Positions 15,101 through 20,949 of a stretch of DNA of 23,888 nucleotides are shown here, in pieces. This DNA comes from Actinomyces viscosus (GTDB lineage: Bacteria; Bacteroidota; Bacteroidia; Flavobacteriales_D; Crocinitomicaceae), in contig CALPVI020000003.1 of NCBI GenBank assembly GCA_943326975.2, positions 1-23,888 on the forward strand, given 5' to 3'. The notes beneath the pieces were generated by a model that saw only the letters and a program-made list of their open reading frames with translations, searched no databases and had not been told where the DNA came from. Numbering within the stretch: position 1 is the first letter of the stretch; the number at the start of each line of letters is the position of its first letter. Position numbers and translations under genes: made by a program.

Positions 15101-16718
15101 ATAAATCGACATCGAATACCATGTGTTGAATACCATTAAAGTCAATAAAACCATCGTAAACAAGATTTAAATTGTCGTCTTTTACTTCTATTTTTGCGTC
15201 AAAGACATTGTCTATAAATGTACCATCCTCAACAAAAACATTTTTATAAGTATAATCCAAATAGTCAAAGTGATTAATATCACCTTCGATATCATTGAAT
15301 TTGATATTTGCAATTGAAAAGGCTTCTCCACTCAAAAAAACTGTCCCATCTATTAATCCAAAGTTTTCATCATTTAGAAACTTATCTAATTTGAATTTTT
15401 CAATTTTTATATCGTATTCACTTGCTTGAGATCGTTCGAAGAGATAAGATTTATTAACAGGATTTTCAGTAAGCATGATGCCGTTATCAAATTTAACAGA
15501 ACCAATTGCTGTTTTTAATCTGTTTGCAGCTACAACAAATTGAGAATGAAAACCATCAATTTTTAAATTATGTGCTTCAAAATAACCTAACCTTTCTATG
15601 TATTTATCTAATTTTACAAAACCACCGCCTTCATCCTTCGGTAATCGAATCTTTTTAAGATCATTTAACGAAATGAATGCATAATCTATTTTTTCTTGAA
15701 AAAAGGCACTTTTAAAATTTCTAAAGTCAGGTAGGTTAATAGTACCAGTGATTTTTGTGTTTTTTCCTGTTAAGAGTTCGAAATTAGATATTTTTAGATC
15801 TTTAACACGTTTAGTTACATTTGCTTTGATTTTTACTTGTTGCTCCATTCCCTCAAGATAAGTAGCAAAATAGGAAACGTCTTTTAGTGAAACAGATGAT
15901 GTGTTGATAATTGAATTAAATGAAACACTATCTTCAAATGAATAAACACATTGGTATCTGTCCATTAATAAATTCATTTTTGGCGCGTAAATTACTGAAA
16001 GTGGAGTTTTAATTTTTAAATGATCTAATAAAATTCCTTTCGGTGATACTTTGTAATTAGTTTTAAAATCAGATAAGACAAAACCACATTTTTCAATAGC
16101 TGATAAATTTTTGATTTTACCAGAAATTGTATCACCACTGATAGATATGTTATTAGAAATTAGATTGATTTTCTTTATTACAAGATGATCATAATCCATT
16201 CCAAATTTTGAATAGTATTTTCTATTATCATCATAATAGAAATTGATATTTTTTAATTCTAATTCATTTAACGCAACATCGATTGATTTGTTAGTTGAAT
16301 TATTGCTTGAAGAGAAATAATCAGTTATAAACCAATAGTTGAAGTCACCTGTTTTTTTATCGCGGTTAACTTTTATTGTTCCATTTTCGATATCAATTGC
16401 TCTTACAGTAAATTTATTTTTTCGAAGATTCAGTTTACCGATTTTAAAATAAATATTTTTAATATGAGCAAGAGTATCTCTTTTTTGGTCCTTAATCAGT
16501 ACATTGTTTAAAGACATTTTGTTGAATAATAAAATAGAAACACCTTCTACTTTGATTTCAGCTTTTAACTCTTTTGATAAATAATCGGTTGCAATTTGAG
16601 CTAAGTAGGTTTGAACTGTACTTGTTCTAATGAAAAAAAAGAAAAATAGTAAGAATATTAGAATCCATTCTAATGAAATTCCAATTATTCGTCCTATTAT
16701 TTTCATTACTTTTGTCAT
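12132..16718 (-). CDS. tamB: TamB-like translocation and assembly module protein (DUF490)
   Basis: A 1528-residue envelope protein. One N-terminal membrane helix (about residues 8-30, EWILIFLLFFFFFIRT) anchors it in the inner membrane; the rest is long, beta-rich and periplasmic with AsmA-like repetitive strands (for example VSILLFNKMSLNNVLIKDQK). The last ~400 residues are the TamB C-terminal domain, with YNAYVDLQSYFEVKTNLADIS, VQCFINLSESLFKPAITFDIKAPN and RQFFSLLLWQKFQPL. TamB-type proteins form a hydrophobic groove bridging inner and outer membranes and act in outer-membrane protein insertion and/or phospholipid transport. A Ser/Thr-rich insertion (~residues 1411-1438) interrupts the end of that domain, followed by a basic Pro/Arg/Lys tail. 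It is divergent from tsaD with only 23 bases between the start codons; no tamA-like gene is adjacent. Confidence 0.9.
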   Translation of the reverse strand: MTKVMKIIGRIIGISLEWILIFLLFFFFFIRTSTVQTYLAQIATDYLSKELKAEIKVEGVSILLFNKMSLNNVLIKDQKRDTLAHIKNIYFKIGKLNLRKNKFTVRAIDIENGTIKVNRDKKTGDFNYWFITDYFSSSNNSTNKSIDVALNELELKNINFYYDDNRKYYSKFGMDYDHLVIKKINLISNNISISGDTISGKIKNLSAIEKCGFVLSDFKTNYKVSPKGILLDHLKIKTPLSVIYAPKMNLLMDRYQCVYSFEDSVSFNSIINTSSVSLKDVSYFATYLEGMEQQVKIKANVTKRVKDLKISNFELLTGKNTKITGTINLPDFRNFKSAFFQEKIDYAFISLNDLKKIRLPKDEGGGFVKLDKYIERLGYFEAHNLKIDGFHSQFVVAANRLKTAIGSVKFDNGIMLTENPVNKSYLFERSQASEYDIKIEKFKLDKFLNDENFGLIDGTVFLSGEAFSIANIKFNDIEGDINHFDYLDYTYKNVFVEDGTFIDNVFDAKIEVKDDNLNLVYDGFIDFNGIQHMVFDVDLSKAILNNLNINHIDNSQLSSNFRIDLVGNSSNTLYGTVKMNGLEYTAGKNHFSIPALTINVDRSPEEDILSIKSDLVNTTFKGKVDFSTVLGDFENQFSKVFPAIIKPKSLLKSNKKSKNKLKKIKTNNHFEYAIEIKEINEFLTVFVPDLVVSKGTKISGNYVSETENFSMKITSTAINYQGIQMEGISVNQKLSSTELTADYKLKKLYLNDSINIDDVHFVSNGKKDSLLSELTWNPLTENNSKISWNTTVLGLDKFSILLNPSFFALKQKRWDIKNDATIDIQGNNIFVQNFLLEREKQYIEINGKISTNDDDKLNFKVNDLNLDDLSSLLGSTVKLKGLVNGWGYISNPYENLNYIGDANIQDLIIDNHEVGNIFVQSQWNRINNSFGLTGNLIYKNVNTFAFEGNYFVNRTDNNLDFLLNFDHTDLKFTNAFMDPEVMNNISGSLNGKIKVSGTLDEPILNGMVNLENGNTQIDILGLNFGISGKIKADKYGFYIDYMPVQDQEGNTGSVSGSIYHSNFTNWNFDLAFNLEDDYYNKDPFLKWKPAPLEKFLITNTNYKDGDVYFGKGYATGTANIFGFADNLEVTVNLKTQKDTKIFFPMYGSEEIEDDESFIKFTHKLDSSRNQLPKIDFTGVSLDLNFEVTPDAQLKVLFSDKTGDELFATGNGSIAVTLNNLGDVEMEGTFNVKKGNYNFVMGSINKSLTIQQGSITWTGDPYNAYVDLQSYFEVKTNLADISPDKISGATSTGNQNVQCFINLSESLFKPAITFDIKAPNVTGEGQNLLSRIRTDKDELNRQFFSLLLWQKFQPLQGSTSANGSAALDLVSNQLNTMLSQVSKDYKIKVNLENKQIGVTKQIGNKIIITSTISASNTTTSNSSSSSSGTTSTLPASTTTNQNAFMGDINIEYLLNESGSVRFNIFNQSNDNTVIQEKQLGLFTQGAGFHYQEDFNSVEDFKLIQYILDPFRKTKKFPNKRRKNQTPIPN
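16707..16714 (+). promoter_or_regulatory. Predicted -7 box for tsaD, inside the tamB start codons
   Basis: TACTTTTG matches TAnnTTTG exactly on the plus strand, 27 bases before the tsaD TTG start. It falls within codons 2-4 of tamB on the opposite strand. The -33 region is not convincing. Confidence 0.45.
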
Positions 16719-16725
16719 TCAGTTA

Positions 16726-16733
16726 CAAATTTA
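16726..16733 (-). promoter_or_regulatory. Predicted -7 box for tamB, 7 bases before its ATG
   Basis: On the minus strand the octamer is TAAATTTG, an exact TAnnTTTG match. It ends 7 bases before the tamB ATG at 16718, so the mRNA leader would be only a few bases, or the true start is the next ATG (codon 5). It interleaves with the oppositely directed tsaD -7 box. Confidence 0.5.
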
Positions 16734-16741
16734 CATAAAAG

Positions 16742-17764
16742 TTGAGTCAAAAAGACATAATTATATTAGGTATTGAGTCATCTTGTGATGATACTTCAGC
16801 AGCTATACTCAAAAACGAAGCCATTCTATCAAATATTATAGCAGGACAAGAAATTCATAAAATATATGGAGGTGTCGTACCTGAATTGGCAAGTAGAACA
16901 CATCAACAAAATATTATACCCGTAGTAGATACAGCAATAAAAAAAGCAGGGATTTCTATAAATGACATTGATGCAATAGCTTTTACCAAAGGTCCTGGTT
17001 TACTTGGTTCTTTGGTTGTTGGGACTTCTTTTTCAAAAGCTTTTGCTCTAGGTTTAGGTATTCCAATGTTAGATGTAAATCATATGCATGGGCATGTATT
17101 AGCTCATTTTATTGATGATGAAGGAAAATCGAAACCCAAATTCCCTTTTATTTGTTTGACTGTTTCTGGTGGTCATACTCAATTGGTACTCGTAAAAGAT
17201 TATCTCGATATGGAAGTGATTGGAAGTACTATTGATGATGCAGCTGGAGAAGCATTCGATAAATCAGCTAAAATGTTAGGATTCCCTTATCCTGGTGGTC
17301 CTTTTATTGATAAACATGCAAAATTAGGTGATGAAACAAAATTTATTTTTTCAAAACCATTATTAGCTGATTATAATTACAGTTTTAGTGGTTTAAAAAC
17401 ATCAATTCTATATTTTCTTCAGAAACAACAAAAAGAAAATGCAAATTTTATACAAGAAAATGTAGACGATTTGTGTGCATCCATTCAAAAAACTATTTTG
17501 GATATTTTGTTTGTTAAGCTAGTAAAGGCATCTAAAGAATTAGGAATAAGACATATTGCAATCGCAGGAGGTGTTTCGGCAAATTCAGGTCTTCGTAATC
17601 GATTGAAGGAAGTCGGTAAAAAATACAATTGGGAAATTTATATTCCAAAATTTGAATTTTGTACAGATAATGCAGCAATGATTGCAATTACTGGTAAATT
17701 TATGTTTGAAAAAGGTTTGTTTGCAAATCAATCAGTTACAGCTTCAGCAAGATTGAAAATGTAA
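16742..17764 (+). CDS. tsaD: tRNA N6-adenosine threonylcarbamoyltransferase TsaD
   Basis: Transfers the threonylcarbamoyl group to A37 of tRNAs reading ANN codons, together with TsaB and TsaE. At 340 residues it is of normal length. The start is TTG at 16742: reading from it gives MSQKDIIILGIESSCDDTSAA, the canonical family N-terminus, and no upstream ATG is in frame in the 23-base gap. Visible motifs are the metal-binding HMHGH in VNHMHGHVLAHF, CLTVSGGHTQLVLV, IDDAAGEAFDKSAKMLG, FSFSGLK-type YSFSGLKTS, and AIAGGVSANSGLR with CTDNAAMIA near the C-terminus (ASKHA fold). Divergent from tamB. Confidence 0.96.
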   Translation: MSQKDIIILGIESSCDDTSAAILKNEAILSNIIAGQEIHKIYGGVVPELASRTHQQNIIPVVDTAIKKAGISINDIDAIAFTKGPGLLGSLVVGTSFSKAFALGLGIPMLDVNHMHGHVLAHFIDDEGKSKPKFPFICLTVSGGHTQLVLVKDYLDMEVIGSTIDDAAGEAFDKSAKMLGFPYPGGPFIDKHAKLGDETKFIFSKPLLADYNYSFSGLKTSILYFLQKQQKENANFIQENVDDLCASIQKTILDILFVKLVKASKELGIRHIAIAGGVSANSGLRNRLKEVGKKYNWEIYIPKFEFCTDNAAMIAITGKFMFEKGLFANQSVTASARLKM

Positions 17765-17804
17765 AAAACATTAAATATTCGGTCAAAATGTCGAAATGTT
17801 TATC

Positions 17805-17860
17805 TAATTTCGCCCTTTAATCATTGATTTGAATTTGTATAATAAGATTTCATATATTTA
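17805..17860 (+). promoter_or_regulatory. Candidate promoters for the 94-residue protein gene
   Basis: Two candidates lie in the 118-base gap. TAATTTCG at 17805-17812 is one base from TAnnTTTG. TTTG at 17828-17831 with TATATTTA at 17853-17860 (21-base spacing, last base off) gives a leader of about 15-18 bases. I cannot choose between them. Confidence 0.35.
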
Positions 17861-17882
17861 AAAATACTAAAACTATTGAGCC

Positions 17883-18167
17883 ATGAGTGAAACAACGACA
17901 CCAGAAATAATTGAAAAAGAATTGATAGGTTCTTTATCTTTTCACGATGATAAGGTTGTTGTAAAACAACACCCAGAATTAAGAAAACAAATCGAAAACG
18001 CTACCCGTTTAGGTAATGCTGAGCATGGGAAAGTTTCTATTATTTTTCATGATGATCAAGGCTTAAAAAGAGTAGATACAACAATTTGGGCAAATGGAGC
18101 TAAATTTATTTGTTTAAAAGGTGGTGTTTGGATTCCAATCTCAAGAATTCTTGAAATTAAAATATAA
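17883..18167 (+). CDS. Unrecognised 94-residue protein with a repeated FHDD motif
   Basis: I do not recognise a named family, though the protein looks like a conserved Bacteroidota type. It has no signal peptide and no membrane segment, so it is probably cytoplasmic. The four-residue word FHDD occurs twice (LSFHDDKVVV near residue 20 and IIFHDDQGLKRV near residue 55). Between them is a helical, charged stretch (KQHPELRKQIENATRLGNAEHG). The second half is beta-like and ends with VDTTIWANGAKFICLKGGVWIPISRILEIKI, which looks like a compact barrel or Tudor/SH3-sized unit. It is monocistronic: candidate promoters in front and a good terminator 42 bases behind it. The gene is clearly coding-like (codon bias as neighbours). 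Confidence 0.78.
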   Translation: MSETTTPEIIEKELIGSLSFHDDKVVVKQHPELRKQIENATRLGNAEHGKVSIIFHDDQGLKRVDTTIWANGAKFICLKGGVWIPISRILEIKI

Positions 18168-18208
18168 TTTATTGATTACTTACACTAAGTTTCAGTATAA
18201 ATAGTAAT

Positions 18209-18233
18209 AAAGGGGATTTTATCCTCTTTTTTT
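18209..18233 (+). terminator. Terminator after the 94-residue protein gene
   Basis: Stem AAAGGGGAT / ATCCTCTTT (18209-18217 with 18221-18229, one G-T pair), 3-base loop, T-run to 18233. The rest of the 202-base gap to 18370 holds two promoter candidates and nothing else that I can see. Confidence 0.82.
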
Positions 18234-18270
18234 ATGTTATAAAAGTTACAAAAGATGAGTTTTAAAAACG

Positions 18271-18278
18271 TAATTTTG
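18271..18278 (+). promoter_or_regulatory. Upstream -7 box of the DsbD unit
   Basis: TAATTTTG is an exact TAnnTTTG match, giving a leader of about 90 bases to the ATG at 18370. No good -33 element. Confidence 0.4.
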
Positions 18279-18322
18279 TTAACACGGATAAAATAGGAAT
18301 ACAATCATTTTTTAATAATCAA

Positions 18323-18353
18323 TTGATAGAGGATGAGTATTTTTCTATTTTTG
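18323..18353 (+). promoter_or_regulatory. Downstream promoter of the DsbD unit
   Basis: TTG at 18323-18325 and TATTTTTG at 18346-18353, separated by 20 bases, fit the Bacteroidota consensus in both boxes and spacing. The leader would be about 10 bases before the ATG at 18370. Better supported than the box at 18271. Confidence 0.6.
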
Positions 18354-18369
18354 AATAGAAATAAACATT

Positions 18370-18801
18370 ATGAAAATTTTCTTTACAGTTTTACTTTTTT
18401 TGTTTTCAAAATCTAATTTTGCTCAAGATGCAGTAAAATGGAGTTTTGGCTTTAATTCAGAAGCAAATACAATTGAATTAAAAGTTAATTTAGCAGAAGG
18501 TTGGCATATTTATAGTCAAAAAAGTGAATTGGTTATTGGACCAGTTCCAACATCTATAACATTTAATGAAAATCAAAATATTAAGTTAATCGGAAAAGTA
18601 GAGGAGCCGAATCCAATTAAGGATTATGATGAAAATTTTGAAGATACTCTTGCTTTTTTTGAGAAAGAGGTTGTGTTTTCTCAGAAAGTGGAGTTTAGAG
18701 GAAATCATAGTATAGAAGGTGTTGTAAATTATATGATTTGCAATAGTTCAATGTGTCTACCACCCAAAGATGAATTGTTTAAAATCGAATTAAAGAAATA
18801 G
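18370..18801 (+). CDS. Free-standing DsbD-alpha-like periplasmic protein
   Basis: A 143-residue protein with a signal peptide (cleavage near FAQ, about residue 19). The mature part has the pattern of the N-terminal (alpha) domain of the thiol:disulfide interchange protein DsbD: KWSFGFN, AEGWHIYSQKS, PTSITFNENQNIKLIGKVEEPNPIKDYDENFED, VVFSQKVEF, and a cysteine pair CNSSMC followed by LPP near residues 123-131. In DsbD this domain receives electrons from the membrane domain and passes them to periplasmic partners. The same arrangement (CNDVKC then LPD) is in the DsbD that starts 6 bases downstream, so this looks like a duplicated alpha domain without membrane or thioredoxin parts. Both cysteines are present, so redox activity is plausible. 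Confidence 0.83.
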   Translation: MKIFFTVLLFLFSKSNFAQDAVKWSFGFNSEANTIELKVNLAEGWHIYSQKSELVIGPVPTSITFNENQNIKLIGKVEEPNPIKDYDENFEDTLAFFEKEVVFSQKVEFRGNHSIEGVVNYMICNSSMCLPPKDELFKIELKK

Positions 18802-18807
18802 TTTAAA

Positions 18808-20892
18808 ATGAAAATGAATATGAAAACAAGTTTAAAAGTTGTGTTTACTTTTTTAATGCTTTTAGTTTCTGCTTTTTCAACTTTTGCTCAAATTGAATTA
18901 CCAGAAGATAAAGTAAAATGGAAATTTTCAATTGAACAAAAAGGAGATGAAGCTACAATTATTGGTAAAGTAACAGTAATTGAGCATTGGCATATTAATG
19001 CAGTGAAAGTTCCAAAAGGCAGCTTTATTTTTCCTACTTCGATTACATTTACACCTTCAAAAAGTTTTAAATTGGTTGGTTCAGTGTTAGAACCAAAGCC
19101 GATATTTAAACACGATGATATTGCCGATGAAGATTTGTTTTATCACGAAGGATCGGTAGTTTTTAAACAAAAAATAAAAGTTTTAGATTCGAAAGATTTT
19201 TCAATTAATGGTATTTTTAATTTTCAAACATGTAATGATGTTAAATGTTTACCAGATCATTCTGCTACAATTTTAATTAAAGTAAAAGGTGTTGAAGGAT
19301 TAGAATCAAATAAGTTGAAAGAAGAAGATTCGGTGGAAACTGCATCAATGTCAGTAAATTCAGAACAAGTTGATTCTTCGATGCTTTCTACAAAAGTTGC
19401 GCAAGATAAGTTTAATGAAACAAAAATAACGAAGGAGAATGACAATAAAGATGATAAATCAGTTTTAACAATTTTCATTTTATCATTTCTGAGTGGTTTA
19501 GCTGCTTTATTAACACCTTGTGTTTTTCCGATGATTCCAATGACAGTTAGTTTTTTTACAAAACAAAGTAAATCAAAAGCTGAAGGAATTAAAAATGCAT
19601 CCATTTTTGGAATTTCTATTATATTGATTTATATTTTATTAGGTACCGCTGTGACCGCAATTTTTGGTGCAGATGCTTTGAATAAAATGTCAACAAATCC
19701 GTGGTTTAATTTTGTGTTTTTTATCTTATTAATAGTTTTTGCCGTTTCTTTTTTAGGAGCATTTGAGATAAGAATGCCAAATTCTTGGGTAAATAAAGCA
19801 GATAGTAAAGCCGACAAAGGTGGTTTGTTAGGTATTTTCTTTATGGCATTAGCATTGGCATTGGTTTCCTTTTCATGCACAGGACCAATAGTTGGGACTT
19901 TGATTGTTGAAGCAGCAAGCGTTGGAGGTATAACTCCAGTAATTGGAATGTTTGGTTTTTCACTTGCTTTAGCATTACCTTTTGCTCTATTCGCTTCATT
20001 TCCAGGTTGGATGAATTCGTTGCCTAAATCAGGTGGTTGGTTAAATTCAGTAAAAGTGGTACTTGGATTTTTAGAATTGGCTTTAGCTTTAAAATTCTTG
20101 TCAAATGCTGATATGACTTGGAATTTACATATGTTAGAAAGAGAGATGTTTATTGCTATTTGGATTGCTGTATTTATCGTATTAACGCTCTATTTATTTG
20201 GCAAAATAAGAATGCCACACGATAGTCCGATAGAAAAATTATCTGTCGGTAGAGTGTTGTTAGGAACTACAACTTTGCTTTTTGTTATTTATATGTTGCC
20301 AGGAATGTGGGGCGCACCTTTAAAAGTGATTAGTGCATTTCCTCCACCATTACAATATAGCGAGTCACCAACTGGTTTTGGAGGTGGAATTACAATCTCT
20401 CAAAAAGAAAAACCTGCAGGGTCACATTTAGGTCCTCAAAATATCAATGTTTTTCATGATTATGAAATTGCTTTAGCTTATGCAAAAGAAGTGAATAAAC
20501 CATTATTTGTTGATTTTACAGGTATAAATTGTGTAAACTGTAGAAAAATGGAACAAAAAGTTTGGGGTGAAGATGGGATTATTGACAAGTTGTCAAATGA
20601 TGTTGTAATTGTTTCACTTTATGTTGATGAAAGAACTCCTTTACCTGCAAAAGAGCAAGGTATATTTAAAACAAGAGATGGTAGAGAAATGGTTATTAAA
20701 ACTACCGGTGATAAATGGAAATACATGCAAATTGAAAGATATAATATTCTAGCTCAACCTTATTATGTAATGCAAGATGTGAATGGAAAGGATTTAACAA
20801 ATGGATCAGCAGATTATGAACATCATAATAATCCTTCAGTCTTTGAAAAATGGTTGCAACATGGTTTAGAATCATTTAAAGAGATAAAATAA
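18808..20892 (+). CDS. dsbD: Thiol:disulfide interchange protein DsbD
   Basis: Carries electrons from cytoplasmic thioredoxin across the inner membrane to periplasmic proteins. At 694 residues all three parts are seen. Signal peptide near 1-28 (three in-frame ATG at 18808, 18814 and 18820). Alpha domain ~28-165 with CNDVKC near residue 141. A Ser/Glu/Lys-rich linker. A membrane domain ~218-515 with eight or so helices and the two redox cysteines in LTPCVFPMIP (about 236) and SCTGPIVGT (about 355). A C-terminal thioredoxin-like domain from ~545 with CVNC (about 574) in FVDFTGINCVNCRKME and the cis-proline region QPYYVM. All six redox cysteines are present. Downstream of the extra alpha-like protein by 6 bases; terminator follows the stop. 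Confidence 0.94.
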   Translation: MKMNMKTSLKVVFTFLMLLVSAFSTFAQIELPEDKVKWKFSIEQKGDEATIIGKVTVIEHWHINAVKVPKGSFIFPTSITFTPSKSFKLVGSVLEPKPIFKHDDIADEDLFYHEGSVVFKQKIKVLDSKDFSINGIFNFQTCNDVKCLPDHSATILIKVKGVEGLESNKLKEEDSVETASMSVNSEQVDSSMLSTKVAQDKFNETKITKENDNKDDKSVLTIFILSFLSGLAALLTPCVFPMIPMTVSFFTKQSKSKAEGIKNASIFGISIILIYILLGTAVTAIFGADALNKMSTNPWFNFVFFILLIVFAVSFLGAFEIRMPNSWVNKADSKADKGGLLGIFFMALALALVSFSCTGPIVGTLIVEAASVGGITPVIGMFGFSLALALPFALFASFPGWMNSLPKSGGWLNSVKVVLGFLELALALKFLSNADMTWNLHMLEREMFIAIWIAVFIVLTLYLFGKIRMPHDSPIEKLSVGRVLLGTTTLLFVIYMLPGMWGAPLKVISAFPPPLQYSESPTGFGGGITISQKEKPAGSHLGPQNINVFHDYEIALAYAKEVNKPLFVDFTGINCVNCRKMEQKVWGEDGIIDKLSNDVVIVSLYVDERTPLPAKEQGIFKTRDGREMVIKTTGDKWKYMQIERYNILAQPYYVMQDVNGKDLTNGSADYEHHNNPSVFEKWLQHGLESFKEIK

Positions 20893-20906
20893 GTTGTCAT
20901 TGAATG

Positions 20907-20938
20907 ATCCCACGAATAGTAATCGTGGGATTTTTTTT
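20907..20938 (+). terminator. Terminator after dsbD
   Basis: Stem ATCCCACGA / TCGTGGGAT (20907-20915 with 20923-20931), 7-base loop, then a run of eight T (20931-20938). The recG ATG at 20950 starts 11 bases later. Confidence 0.95.
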
Positions 20939-20949
20939 ATCTTTACTTT

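Noticed and set aside
18168..18369. Possible tRNA, small RNA or riboswitch in the longest gap
   Set aside because: Only one terminator hairpin and two promoter-like boxes can be seen; no cloverleaf or known riboswitch pattern.
19257..19880. Minus-strand frames opposite dsbD
   Set aside because: Antisense of transmembrane and linker codons; no independent coding evidence.
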